Assembly (NCBI RefSeq): GCF_014697475.1
Contig: NZ_JACJRV010000032.1
Span: 1-64,000 of the forward strand
Reading direction: 5' to 3'
Length of the DNA: 64,000 nt
Origin: Nostoc sp. FACHB-152
GTDB lineage: Bacteria; Cyanobacteriota; Cyanobacteriia; Cyanobacteriales; Nostocaceae
A program made the position numbers and the translations under genes. Under the pieces are notes generated by a model. It was not told the DNA's origin and made no database searches. It was given only the letters and a program-made list of their open reading frames with translations. Shown here in pieces: positions 28,153 through 37,515 of the stretch (the first letter of the stretch is position 1; the number at the start of each line of letters is the position of its first letter).

Positions 28153-29682
28153 TTAGAGGGCTTCCTTCCGGCGGGTTGACTTATCACCCACTTTCTGGAA
28201 CAGACCCCATTCGACTTGCTCTTCTAGGTCGGCTTCTACACCAGCAAATACGTCTCGGTAGATTGTCCGAGCGCCGTGCCAGAGGTGTCCGAAGAAGAAC
28301 AGTAAAGCGAATACTGCGTGTCCAAAGGTAAACCAACCTCTAGGACTGGTACGGAATACACCGTCAGAGTTCAAGGTTTCACGGTCAAATTCAAAGATTT
28401 CGCCGCCTTGAGCCTTACGGGCATATTTCTTCACATCAGCAGGATCTGTGAAGGTCTTACCATTTAAGTCGCCACCGTAGAAGCTAACGGTGACACCAGT
28501 TTGTTCAAAGCTGTACTTTGATTCTGCCCGACGGAAAGGAATGTCAGCGCGGACAACACCATCGCTGTCGGTCAAAATTACGGGGAAGGTTTCAAAGAAG
28601 TTGGGTAGACGACGTACAGTCAATTCTCTACCTTCAGCATCTGTGAATACAGCGTGACCTTGCCAAGACTGAGCAATACCATCACCCTTAACCATAGGGC
28701 CTGTACGGAACAGACCACCTTTAGCAGGGCTATTACCAACGTAATCGTAGAATGCCAGCTTTTCAGGAATTTGTGACCAAGCTTCAGACAAGCTTGCACC
28801 GTTAGCCACGCTAGCTTGAACACGACGGTCAATTTCTTGACGGAAGTAGCCTTGATCCCACTGGTAGCGGGTAGGGCCAAACAGTTCAATAGGAGTTGTA
28901 GCACTACCGTACCACATGGTACCAGCAACGATGAAAGCCGCGAAGAATACCGCAGCAATACTGCTGGAAAGTACGGTTTCAATGTTACCCATCCGCAGAG
29001 CTTTGTATAGCCTTTCGGGGGGTCTAACTGTCAGGTGGAATAAACCAGCAATAATACCAACCACACCAGCAGCTATGTGGTGAGCCACAATACCACCAGG
29101 GTTAAAGGGGTTAAATCCATCTGGCCCCCATTCTGGTGCTACTGCTTGCACGCTACCCGTAACTCCGTAGGCATCGGAAATCCACATCCCTGGGCCGTAA
29201 AGTCCGGTGAGGTGGAATGCACCAAACCCAAAGCAAAGTAAACCAGATAAGAACAGGTGGATACCAAACATTTTTGGCAAGTCTAACGCTGGTTCACCAG
29301 TACGGGGATCTCTAAAAAGTTCCAAATCCCAGTAAACCCAGTGCCAAACTGCGGCTAAGAACAATAAACCAGAAAGTACGATGTGAGCAGCAGCCACACC
29401 TTCAAACGACCAGAAACCAGGATCGGTAGCAGGGCCACCAGTGACGCTCCAGCCACCCCAAGATTGGGTAACACCTAGACGTGCCATGAAGGGCAGCACG
29501 AACATCCCTTGTCGCCACATGGGGTTAAGAACTGGATCGCTGGGGTCATAAATAGCGAGTTCATACAGCGCCATTGAACCAGCCCAGCCTGCCACTAGGG
29601 CTGTGTGCATCAAGTGTACAGAAATCAGCCGCCCTGGATCGTTCAGAACAACTGTATGTACTCGGTACCAAGGTAGTCCCAT
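28153..29682 (-). CDS. psbB: Photosystem II chlorophyll-binding protein CP47
   Basis: The inner antenna protein of photosystem II, 509 residues, the normal length. It has six transmembrane helices with the chlorophyll-ligating His residues ([90 protein letters not shown]). A large lumenal loop lies between helices 5 and 6 (about 255-440), and the charged C-terminus is typical. GAGGAG lies about eight bases before the ATG. It forms a unit with psbT. No internal anomaly was seen. Confidence 0.97.
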   Translation of the reverse strand: MGLPWYRVHTVVLNDPGRLISVHLMHTALVAGWAGSMALYELAIYDPSDPVLNPMWRQGMFVLPFMARLGVTQSWGGWSVTGGPATDPGFWSFEGVAAAHIVLSGLLFLAAVWHWVYWDLELFRDPRTGEPALDLPKMFGIHLFLSGLLCFGFGAFHLTGLYGPGMWISDAYGVTGSVQAVAPEWGPDGFNPFNPGGIVAHHIAAGVVGIIAGLFHLTVRPPERLYKALRMGNIETVLSSSIAAVFFAAFIVAGTMWYGSATTPIELFGPTRYQWDQGYFRQEIDRRVQASVANGASLSEAWSQIPEKLAFYDYVGNSPAKGGLFRTGPMVKGDGIAQSWQGHAVFTDAEGRELTVRRLPNFFETFPVILTDSDGVVRADIPFRRAESKYSFEQTGVTVSFYGGDLNGKTFTDPADVKKYARKAQGGEIFEFDRETLNSDGVFRTSPRGWFTFGHAVFALLFFFGHLWHGARTIYRDVFAGVEADLEEQVEWGLFQKVGDKSTRRKEAL

Positions 29683-30263
29683 CGACTACGCTCCTCCTCG
29701 AAGAGTTATGTTTACAAAGCAATTTTTTTACTGAGTTCTTTGAATGGGCGAATACCGCTTGTCAAAGAAATCTCTGAGTTTTTTTATTGCCAGGGTTCTG
29801 AGTTTGACCACGGCTCAGTCTTGATGATTTCAGACTGTGTGGCTTTGGCAACACTTAGACGCTGCGGTAGCTTTACCTTGTTGGGTAGATATTGCTTGTC
29901 TTTCCCTAGAGGTTCTTTTCAGAAAACTCTCCCTGATTCTTAGAGAACTCGGCAAACACCTTGCGGGTATTTGGGTAATCAAGCGAGTCACCCTTGTGGC
30001 AGCTGCCTTTTGATCGTCTACGCGATCGCCATGCAAAAATGAGAATGTTTTAAAAAGTGTAACTATTGATGGAATTGTTTGCAAGCGTGTAAATAGATGC
30101 GATCGGTATCCCATCTGTGTTATCTTCCCACAAATCTTCGTCACAATTTCATTTGCGTAGATCAAGGGAGTAGGGAGCCAGAAGAGGAAATAGGGCAGGG
30201 GGCAGGGGTAAGAGGAGAGGTACTTAAGGCCAAGCCCCCCCTCTTTTCGATTACTCAGCTAAA
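29683..30263. other. Upstream region of psbB
   Basis: 581 bases with the psbB promoter and leader. Open frames on either strand here lack coding character. A purine-rich run of GGGCAGGG-type units lies at about 30165-30220. No specific light-regulatory element could be assigned. Confidence 0.4.
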
Positions 30264-30590
30264 TCACTGTGTTACCAATTGGATGTTTTGTAGCTGACAC
30301 CTAGCTTCAGCTGTATTTAGACGTTCAATTACCTGTTCAGAACTCATTAAACGCTTTAGCACTACTTGACCGATTGTTTGGCTGGCAACTTCTGGTGTTA
30401 TAGGTACAACTTCCACTGTTAAAACAGCCTCTTCAGCTCGATAAAGCCATAACAATTCATTGTTTTCTACTATACAAATCTTCATTTGTTGGATATCTGG
30501 TTGCCGTCGCCACGCAGTAATTTGCCACAATCCACCAGATGACCATACTCTACCTATAGTCCATCCATCAGAAAGAAAAAAATATTTCAC
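30264..30590 (-). CDS. Conserved hypothetical protein
   Basis: A 108-residue protein without signal peptide or membrane segment: MKYFFLSDGWTIGRVWSS, GGLWQITAWRRQPDIQQMKI, then a mixed alpha/beta tail ending in a helix (EQVIERLNTAEARCQLQN). Codon use and composition fit a real gene. I do not recognise the family. It lies upstream of psbB in the same direction, but 581 bases away, so co-transcription is uncertain. Confidence 0.6.
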   Translation of the reverse strand: MKYFFLSDGWTIGRVWSSGGLWQITAWRRQPDIQQMKICIVENNELLWLYRAEEAVLTVEVVPITPEVASQTIGQVVLKRLMSSEQVIERLNTAEARCQLQNIQLVTQ

Positions 30591-31395
30591 GGTTTCATCT
30601 CGCTATTTTGACTATTAATTTTGATATCTACACCCTTAGTAGAATTTTTACGGTAGATGTTGTAAACAAAGAAACTTTACCACTTAAGATAAGATGGCAA
30701 TTTTACTCATAATTCTTGTTAAAACCACCCTCAATAGCTGATTGCTAAACTTTATAGTTGTAGTCAGATAACTCAGGGCATTTTGAAATTGTGTATGCCA
30801 GGAAGGAGGCACGCTAATATTTTTACCTTCTGCCTGCTGGAACCTAGCTTCTGCTTTTCGCTATAAATGTTAACAGCTAGAGCTAATTGAGCAGCTTAAC
30901 AAATTTTGTTAAAAAATATTTGTAATTTAAAACAATTTTATTTAGTTAATGAGATTTATCTTCAAGGATACAAATTTTCGGATTTTTGCTGCCTATACTG
31001 TCTGATAAATTTGCTAAATATTAATCTAATTTCGTTCTATATATTACATTTATTACATTAACGATACTGAAGCAATGAACATGAGTATCTGTAACATTTT
31101 TTGATATAACTCAATAGTTAAGCAAAATGAAAGAATGATGTTTTGATTATCTGTAATATCCAATTACATCAGTGATTTTTACAGGGAAGTAGTCGCGATC
31201 GCCTGAGTTGAAAGTACTGAGTCAAGAGTAAAAATACTATTCCCTAACCTCTAATCTCTAGCCCATCTTTCATGCTTTGCTGTGAAATTTGTTTCATCGG
31301 AACTGCCTTGAGCCTGCCTTAATTAGAAAAAATTGGGTATGATTGCCACACATACAGTAGAATGACTGACTGCTAATTTGAAAACTATCAAAGGT
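30591..31395. other. Gene-free divergent intergenic region
   Basis: About 800 AT-rich bases between divergent genes, with one GCGATCGC near 31195. No supported frame or hairpin; presumably holds the transporter promoter. Confidence 0.35.
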
Positions 31396-33048
31396 ATGAC
31401 TTTATTTCCCTTGTCCCTACGACGCTGGGTTCGGATTACACAATTCCTATCTCTTTTCTGTTTGTGTTTAATTTTCGTTATCAGTTGTAAACCTCAGCCA
31501 CAAACAACGACCTCGCCATCAGGGGCTGTCAATACTCCTACAGGGGATGGTCGTATAACTGTAGGTACAACCGCAAAACCGAGAACTTTAGACCCAGCAG
31601 ATGCTTATGAGTTGGCATCGTTGGGTTTAGTGTTTAATATGAGCGATCGCCTTTATACTTACGAACCAGGTAGTACAGAAATTAAACCGCAGTTGGCGAC
31701 AAGTTTACCAAAAGTGAGTCAGGACGGTTTAACTTACACCATACCTCTGCGCCAAGGAGTAGTGTTCCACGATGGCACACCCTTCAACGCCAAAGCAATG
31801 GAGTTTAGTATTAAGCGATTTATTGAAAATAAAGGTAAACCTTCTTTTTTATTAGCTGATACAGTCGGCTCAGTAACCGCTACAGGTGAGAATGAGCTAA
31901 CAATTAAGCTTAAAAAACCCTTTGCTGCATTTCCTTCTTTACTAGCGTTCTCTGGAGTATGTGCAGTTTCACCCAAAGCTTATGAAATTGGTGCTGGTAA
32001 ATTTAAACCAAATACATTTGTGGGAACTGGCCCTTACAAATTAGCGCAGTACGGTACAGATTCACTGCGTATGGATGTATTTGATAAATATTGGGGAGAA
32101 AAACCTGCGAATAAAGGAATTAACGTTCAAATTCAAACGAGTCCAGTTAACTTGTTTAATGCCTTTCGTACAGGTGCAGTAGATGTAGCTTATTTATCAC
32201 TACAACCTGATCAAATTCGTAGCTTAGAAGAAGGCGGTAAAAAAGGAGATTGGCAAGCGATTAGCGCACAGGGTAGTGTGGTAAGTTATCTGGTATTAAA
32301 TCGCAATCAAAAACCTTTAGATAAACCAGAAGTTAGACAAGCGATCGCGGCAATTATTGATCGTCCACTAATAAATGAGCGAGTTTTATACGGTCAAGCT
32401 GATGCGCTTTACAGTATGATTCCTACTACTTTCAATGTTTCCCAGCCATTATTTAAAGATAAATATGGTGATGGTAAATTTGATCAAGCTAAGGAATTAT
32501 TAACCAAAGCTGGTTTCTCTAAAGAAAATCCGGTCAAAATTCCAGTTTGGTATCCTTCAAGTTCACCAACTCGCAGTTTGGCAGCACAGACACTCAAATC
32601 ACTTGCCGATACTAAAATGGACGGCATAGTACAATTAGAAGTCAACACAGTAGAAAGTGCTACTTTCTATAAAGATATTACTAAAGGTTCGTATCCTGCC
32701 GCTTTGCTTGATTGGTATCCAGACTTTTTAGATCCAGATAACTACGTCCAACCGTTCTTGGCTTGTCAAAAAGGTTCCGATGCTAAAGGCTGCGAAGATG
32801 GTGGTAGTCAAACACAGGGTTCGTTTTACTATAGCGAAACCATTAATAAACTCATCGACCAACAACGCAAAGAACAAAATCCCGCAGCACGGCAAAAAAT
32901 CTTTGCCGAAATTCAAACGCAAGTAGCTAATGATGTGCCATATGTTCCTCTTTGGCAAAACAAAGACTACGTATTTGCCCAAAAAGGCGTAAGTAATGTG
33001 CAACTTGATCCTACCCAGAATTTGATTTATAAAACAATCAAAAAATAG
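31396..33048 (+). CDS. ABC transporter substrate-binding lipoprotein (peptide/nickel family)
   Basis: A family 5 solute-binding protein of about 550 residues, of the DppA/OppA type, which captures peptides or similar ligands in the periplasm. A lipoprotein signal is clear: a hydrophobic stretch ending FVISC, with the Cys as lipid anchor, then a Thr/Ser/Pro linker. The family signature is visible in ASLGLVFNMSDRLYTYEPGS, LPKVSQDGLTYTIPLRQGVV and FHDGTPFNAKAMEFSIKRF, and the C-terminal lobe ends with VPLWQNKDYVFAQKGVSNV. I take the ATG at 31396; a TTG at 31378 would add six residues. The permease gene follows in the same direction after a 218-base repeat-filled spacer. Ligand is not deducible. 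Confidence 0.88.
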   Translation: MTLFPLSLRRWVRITQFLSLFCLCLIFVISCKPQPQTTTSPSGAVNTPTGDGRITVGTTAKPRTLDPADAYELASLGLVFNMSDRLYTYEPGSTEIKPQLATSLPKVSQDGLTYTIPLRQGVVFHDGTPFNAKAMEFSIKRFIENKGKPSFLLADTVGSVTATGENELTIKLKKPFAAFPSLLAFSGVCAVSPKAYEIGAGKFKPNTFVGTGPYKLAQYGTDSLRMDVFDKYWGEKPANKGINVQIQTSPVNLFNAFRTGAVDVAYLSLQPDQIRSLEEGGKKGDWQAISAQGSVVSYLVLNRNQKPLDKPEVRQAIAAIIDRPLINERVLYGQADALYSMIPTTFNVSQPLFKDKYGDGKFDQAKELLTKAGFSKENPVKIPVWYPSSSPTRSLAAQTLKSLADTKMDGIVQLEVNTVESATFYKDITKGSYPAALLDWYPDFLDPDNYVQPFLACQKGSDAKGCEDGGSQTQGSFYYSETINKLIDQQRKEQNPAARQKIFAEIQTQVANDVPYVPLWQNKDYVFAQKGVSNVQLDPTQNLIYKTIKK

Positions 33049-33135
33049 TCATTAGTCAAGCGTCAAAAGTCCATAGTCAAAAGTTAGTAATTATAAAAGT
33101 TTGATTCATTGAATTAGCGTAATTATTATCTATTG

Positions 33136-33240
33136 ACCATTGACTCTTGACCCTTCGGGTGACGCTCCTGCGTCGCTAACGCCAGTTGCTTCAAGTCGGG
33201 AAACCCGCCCAACGCACTGGCTCACCATTGACTCTTGACC
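33136..33240. repeat. Small palindromic element between 17-base direct repeats
   Basis: A 71-base GC-rich core (33153-33223) containing a GACGC/GCGTC hairpin (33161-33174), a GGG/CCC hairpin and CCAGT/ACTGG arms (33182-33186, 33216-33220). It is bracketed by identical 17-base copies of ACCATTGACTCTTGACC (33136-33152, 33224-33240). The look is that of a small non-coding mobile palindromic repeat inserted in a heptamer-type repeat tract. It sits inside the transporter unit. Confidence 0.6.
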
Positions 33241-33266
33241 ATTGAATTTTGACTCATAACTAAAAT

Positions 33267-34292
33267 ATGTCTCGCTCGAAAGCCCTACAGTATTACATTG
33301 TGTCGCGGTTGCTCCTAGCACCACTTCAGCTGTTAACTATCATTACTATCGTATTTTTATTATTGCGAGCTACACCAGGAGACCCCGCAGATGCGATTCT
33401 TGGCGGACGTGCGCCAGAAGCCGCAAAAGAAGAATTACGCAAGCAATTGGGATTAAATCTACCTATTTGGCTTCAGTATTTAAATTATTTGAGCAACTTA
33501 CTGCGCTTTGACTTAGGAACTTCTTTAACAAGTCGAGGACAAAATGTTTGGGACATCATCGGGCAATATTTCCCGGCGACTGTGGAGTTAGCCGTATTTA
33601 GTATGGCTGTGGCTCTGGTTGTCGGGATTTTGGTAGGTACACTTTCCGCTTCTCGTCCGGGAACGTATTTTGATGTGGGAGGGCGGTTATTCGGAATTAT
33701 TACCTACGCATTACCAATGTTTTGGGCGGGAATGCTGTTGCAGTTAATTTTCTCTGTACAACTGGGTTGGTTTCCTAACTCTAACCGTTTTCCGCCGACA
33801 TTACAGCCACCATCGCCAATTACCGGGCTATATACATTTGATAGTTTACTTAGTGGCAACTTAACTCAGTTTTTTGCCTCTTTGCATCATCTTGCCCTTC
33901 CTAGTCTGACATTAGGGATTTTGCTCAGTGGAATTTTTGAGCGCATTGTCCGGGTGAATTTAAAACAAACTCTCCGCGCTGACTATGTAGAAGCAGCTAG
34001 AGCCAGAGGTATTCCAGAAAATAAAATTTTAGTGGCTCATGCTTTAAAAAATGCGTTAATTCCAGTAATTACTGTCTTGGGGTTAACCTTTGCTTCTTTG
34101 TTGGGTGGAGCGATTTTAACTGAGGTGACATTTTCTTGGCCTGGTTTAGCCAATCGTTTGTATCAAGCAATCAGCGATCGCGATTATCCTACAGTTCAAG
34201 GTGTATTGGTATTTTTTGGAGCGATCGTTGTTGGGGCAAGTATTCTAATTGATATTATCAATGCTTATGTTGATCCCAGAATTCGCTATTAA
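33267..34292 (+). CDS. ABC transporter permease (DppB/OppB family)
   Basis: A 341-residue inner-membrane permease with about six helices. It has the family N-terminus (YIVSRLLLAPLQLLTIITIV, LLRATPGDPADAILGG) and the ATPase-contacting EAA loop (DYVEAARARGIPENKILVAHA, then LKNALIPVI). It would form half of the channel for the substrate delivered by the preceding lipoprotein. A DppC-type second permease and the ATPases are not in this window, so the transporter must use partners encoded elsewhere or work as a homodimer. Start at ATG 33267. Confidence 0.9.
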   Translation: MSRSKALQYYIVSRLLLAPLQLLTIITIVFLLLRATPGDPADAILGGRAPEAAKEELRKQLGLNLPIWLQYLNYLSNLLRFDLGTSLTSRGQNVWDIIGQYFPATVELAVFSMAVALVVGILVGTLSASRPGTYFDVGGRLFGIITYALPMFWAGMLLQLIFSVQLGWFPNSNRFPPTLQPPSPITGLYTFDSLLSGNLTQFFASLHHLALPSLTLGILLSGIFERIVRVNLKQTLRADYVEAARARGIPENKILVAHALKNALIPVITVLGLTFASLLGGAILTEVTFSWPGLANRLYQAISDRDYPTVQGVLVFFGAIVVGASILIDIINAYVDPRIRY

Positions 34293-34327
34293 TTAACTAC
34301 ATTTACGCAAACTATCTATTATGAAAA

Positions 34328-34368
34328 GAAGCGATCGCTTCTTAATGAAAGAAAAAAGCGATCGCTTG
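34328..34368. repeat. Pair of extended HIP1 palindromes
   Basis: Two copies of AAGCGATCGCTT (34329-34340 and 34356-34367), each an extended HIP1 octamer, lie just downstream of the permease stop. The second is followed by a T-rich stretch. They could pair with each other or alone as hairpins and act in termination. Confidence 0.5.
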
Positions 34369-34543
34369 GTTTTTCGTCACGCAGATGCCAAAATAATGTC
34401 TGAAAAAATACACAGAAGTCATTACTATTTTTTCATACTTAGAACAGAAAAATTCTTTTCTTACCCTGAATTTTAGGCGAAATCATAATTCTCCTGCGAA
34501 TAGATACGCTAGGAAAGTTTGACACAGGCAGCAAATTCTTAAT

Positions 34544-35404
34544 TTAGCTCTTGGCCTTTTTCATGGAACGACGAGTTTTGAGTAAACCAATCGCACTTAT
34601 ACCAAGCAACGCCATAGTTGCAGAAGGTTCTGGAACACTAACACCCTTTGTTAATTGATGGGCGTTTCTTTGGCCAATATCGATGGCAAAAACGACATCG
34701 TTATAATCTTTATCGCCACCTCCCCATAGGTCTTCATAACCTAAAACTAAGAAGTTTTTGTACACATAAGACATAACGTGTTGTAAACCATCAGGATTAC
34801 TAGCGTCATTTAAACCAAACACGCCTTTCACTGTCTGTCCTTGTTGGTTTTTTCCATAAATACCGCCATTAATGTCGTTAGAGTGCAGCAAAAAATCAAG
34901 TGTAGTACCAGCTTGGAACTGACCTAAGTTTACCCAATCACCAACATTTAAAGGGCTGTCTTGTTTGGTTTTATTTGCTAAAGCATTGTTAGGATTTTGG
35001 CAGAAATCGCTAAAATTTTGAAAAGAACTATCTTTTGTACTACAAGATGTATCCCCAAAAATTTTCCCTGTGGTGACTGTGTTACCAGAAGTTGCCTTAA
35101 AATCTAAACGGTTACGATATCCACCGGCTGTTTCACCAATAAAAAAGACTTTAGTATCGTGAGCATATTTCAGTTGAAGATGAGATTGAGTTAGGTCAAC
35201 TTTATGCGCGCCAATTGTCTCAGGTGATAGGTAGCGAGCTTCTTTGCCCACAAAATCTCTAAAGTTTTGGATATTCTCTTTGAAATCAATTGGGGCTTCA
35301 TCTCTGCTTTTGATATTAATAGCATTTGCTGGTTTTGCAGCCACCCACAAGCCAGTTACCAAAGCTGTTGCGGCGAATAAATTAGTGAAAACATAATTTT
35401 TCAT
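34544..35404 (-). CDS. Secreted DUF4114 protein with PEP-CTERM sorting signal
   Basis: An exported 286-residue protein. The signal peptide (residues 1-28) ends AAKPANA. The DUF4114 domain is recognised in the C-terminal half by YEDLWGGGDKDYNDVVFAID, a calcium-binding-like acidic motif. The C-terminus is a PEP-CTERM signal: VPEPSATMALLGISAIGLL followed by the basic KTRRSMKKAKS, which directs sorting and processing at the cell envelope, often with extracellular polysaccharide. The gene stands alone, with downstream region toward the convergent permease. Function unknown beyond surface location. Confidence 0.85.
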   Translation of the reverse strand: MKNYVFTNLFAATALVTGLWVAAKPANAINIKSRDEAPIDFKENIQNFRDFVGKEARYLSPETIGAHKVDLTQSHLQLKYAHDTKVFFIGETAGGYRNRLDFKATSGNTVTTGKIFGDTSCSTKDSSFQNFSDFCQNPNNALANKTKQDSPLNVGDWVNLGQFQAGTTLDFLLHSNDINGGIYGKNQQGQTVKGVFGLNDASNPDGLQHVMSYVYKNFLVLGYEDLWGGGDKDYNDVVFAIDIGQRNAHQLTKGVSVPEPSATMALLGISAIGLLKTRRSMKKAKS

Positions 35405-35650
35405 GACTTTCCTTTGTCTTAAATCATGAATCTATTAATAAGGAATTTTATATTAATTTGTCTAGATGGTTTTGTTTAAATTATTTGTTTTTTTATATAG
35501 AGATGATTGAATTATAATTACTTATAAAAATTATGTATTTCCACTGAAAAGCTGGCAATAAAAATCATTTATATAAATATTATCTGCTAACTATTTCATC
35601 AAAAATACTCAAGTAAAAATACAGAGAAATTCAACATTATTCCTTTGACT

Positions 35651-36235
35651 ATGACCAACTTTGAACAGCAATTAGAATCTGTTTATGCTAGCGATCGCCA
35701 AGCATGGCGGGAGTGGTTAGTAAAAAATCATCTCACTTCCCCTGGTGTATGGTTGATTTACTATAAGGTCAAAAGTGGTATACCAAGCGTCAGATACAGC
35801 GAAGCAGTCAAAGAAGCTTTATGTTTTGGCTGGATTGACAGTAAAGTTAAATCATTAGATGAAAACCTCTATCAGCAAATTTTCACGCCACGCAAACCGA
35901 AAAGTGTTTGGTCAAAATTAAATAAGCAATATATTGAAGAGCTAATTGCAGCAGGTTTAATGACGGAATTTGGTCTAGCTAAAATTGCAGAAGCAAAAAA
36001 AAATGGCTCATGGAATTCCTTAGATGCGATCGAAGCATTAACTATTCCTAGAGATTTGCAACAAGCGTTAGAAGCCAACTCTCCAGCTAACGTTAATTTT
36101 GCAGCATTTAGTAATTCCTTGAAGAAAAATATTCTATCTTGGATTGAAAGTGCAAAACGTCCAGAAACTAGGTTGAAGAGAATTGAACAAACTATAGCTT
36201 CAACAGCACAGAACAAAAATCCATTGAGTCGATAA
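35651..36235 (+). CDS. YdeI/OmpD-associated family protein
   Basis: About 194 residues matching the YdeI/OmpD-associated family: WREWLVKNHLTSPGVWLIYY near the start, SEAVKEALCFGWIDSKVKSL, FTPRKPKSVWSKLNK, and a C-terminal helical part ending KRPETRLKRIEQTI. The family is widespread and cytoplasmic; some members are linked to bacteriocin or antimicrobial-peptide tolerance, but the biochemical role is unclear. The ATG at 35651 is preferred over the TTG at 35645. Confidence 0.8.
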   Translation: MTNFEQQLESVYASDRQAWREWLVKNHLTSPGVWLIYYKVKSGIPSVRYSEAVKEALCFGWIDSKVKSLDENLYQQIFTPRKPKSVWSKLNKQYIEELIAAGLMTEFGLAKIAEAKKNGSWNSLDAIEALTIPRDLQQALEANSPANVNFAAFSNSLKKNILSWIESAKRPETRLKRIEQTIASTAQNKNPLSR

Positions 36236-36268
36236 GGAATTACACGTACAGAAGGGAACAGGGAAAGT

Positions 36269-36892
36269 TCATAGTTTTTCCCGAATTAATGCCCAATCTT
36301 CTGGAGTATTACAGTTAAGCAACATTTCTTCGGCGGGGACAGACAAAATTTGTACAGGATGTTGCTGAAGCCACTGCTGAAATGATCGCCCGCCTTGGTT
36401 GATAAAATCTAGGAGTTGTGGCAAACAATGACGGCGATAAAAACCACACAGAGGTTCCCAACCTTTAGTATGATGTGCTAAAGCTGCGATCGCATCTTTC
36501 CCAACACTATCCAGTTCAGCCACCCATGCTTGCAACGCTTCAACCTGCAACTTTGGTAAATCGCAAGCGAGTAACAGTACCCAATCAGTTTTTACTTCTG
36601 CTAGTCCTTGAGCAAACCCTACCAACGGCCCGTGGTTTAAAGATTCATTCCCAGTTTCACCAGACAAAGGCACTTCTTGAATAAACTGGCAACGGGGCAA
36701 TGGTAAATTTTGATAACGTTCCGGCCAGGGAGTGACAATATAAACAGTATCAGCACAACCCGCCGCAATATTACAAACTCGCTGTAACAGAGGGACTCCT
36801 TGAACAGGAAGCAAAGCTTTATCCTGTCCCATACGCGAACTTTTACCGCCAGCTAACACAATGGCTGATAACAGTTGTGAGTCATTGGTCAT
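36269..36892 (-). CDS. mobA: Molybdenum cofactor guanylyltransferase
   Basis: Transfers GMP from GTP to molybdopterin to give the guanine dinucleotide cofactor. The 207-residue protein opens with the nucleotide-binding signature LAGGKSSRMGQDKALL and carries the metal-binding CDLP segment (VLLLACDLPKLQ). The family GP(L)VG loop is at HGPLVGFAQGL. The C-terminal NCNTPEDW motif is typical. No other moa/moe/mob gene lies nearby. The gene is convergent with the YdeI-like gene. Confidence 0.9.
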   Translation of the reverse strand: MTNDSQLLSAIVLAGGKSSRMGQDKALLPVQGVPLLQRVCNIAAGCADTVYIVTPWPERYQNLPLPRCQFIQEVPLSGETGNESLNHGPLVGFAQGLAEVKTDWVLLLACDLPKLQVEALQAWVAELDSVGKDAIAALAHHTKGWEPLCGFYRRHCLPQLLDFINQGGRSFQQWLQQHPVQILSVPAEEMLLNCNTPEDWALIREKL

Positions 36893-36968
36893 TTGTTGTT
36901 TGTTATTCTACATTCTTATCTTTTACTGCATCTCAATTTTGCCACTAGACCTGAGATTTTCTGATTTG

Positions 36969-37232
36969 TCATGTTTCTTCTTTATAAATTTTACTTCTAT
37001 GCCCTACTCTAACTACAGTTATTAGTAAAATATCATCATATATTTCATAAATTATGCGGTAATATCCTACTCGAATACGATAAGAATTTTCATCACCTTT
37101 TATTTTTTTAACTCCATTTGGACGCGGTTCTATAGCTAAATCTAAAATTTTGGCATCGATGCGTTCTTTAATGTTGTTTGGTAGTTTATTTAGTTGTTTG
37201 ATAGCACCCTTGGTCAGTTCAATTCGATACAT
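36969..37232 (-). CDS. RelE/ParE-type toxin
   Basis: An 87-residue basic protein of the RelE/ParE toxin superfamily: YRIELTKGAIKQLNKLPNN, the GVKKIKGDENSYRIRVGYYR core and the terminal VRVGHRSKIYK strand. RelE members cleave mRNA on the ribosome; the Arg residues in YRIRVGYYR and RVGHR fit that group. Its start overlaps the stop of the antitoxin gene by one base (TAATG), implying translational coupling. Confidence 0.85.
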   Translation of the reverse strand: MYRIELTKGAIKQLNKLPNNIKERIDAKILDLAIEPRPNGVKKIKGDENSYRIRVGYYRIIYEIYDDILLITVVRVGHRSKIYKEET

Positions 37233-37462
37233 TAAGCCGTTTCTTTGTTATATCCTTTATATTCATTCCAAGACACAGTCCCATTGATGCGTCTATCTTC
37301 TCTAGCTTCTTGAATAGCTTGTAAATCTTCCTCATCTTCTATCTCATCAATTTTTTGTAAATACGCGAGGATTTCATCTAAAACACTGTCGTATGCTTGG
37401 TTTAACAACACATTAATAGATTCAATTATTTCTTTTCTTTCTTGTTCCGTTTTCATTGCCAT
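37232..37462 (-). CDS. Antitoxin of the RelE-type pair
   Basis: A 76-residue, strongly acidic, helical protein upstream of the toxin. The C-terminal part (EEDLQAIQEAREDRRINGTV, then SWNEYKGY) resembles antitoxins of cyanobacterial RelE pairs that wrap around the toxin. No clear DNA-binding domain is seen at the N-terminus. Order antitoxin-toxin and the one-base overlap are classic for type II systems. Confidence 0.75.
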   Translation of the reverse strand: MAMKTEQERKEIIESINVLLNQAYDSVLDEILAYLQKIDEIEDEEDLQAIQEAREDRRINGTVSWNEYKGYNKETA

Positions 37463-37515
37463 CTTGCTTTATGTAGTAGATAGACTTTATCAGTTTTCTG
37501 ATTCACAAAAAGTAA

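Noticed and set aside
28620-28982. 120-codon open frame inside psbB in another frame
   Set aside because: psbB is intact and fully conserved across this stretch; the frame is a shadow.
29830-30165. Open frames upstream of psbB on both strands
   Set aside because: No ribosome site, biased composition and no family-like sequence; the region is more likely promoter and leader.
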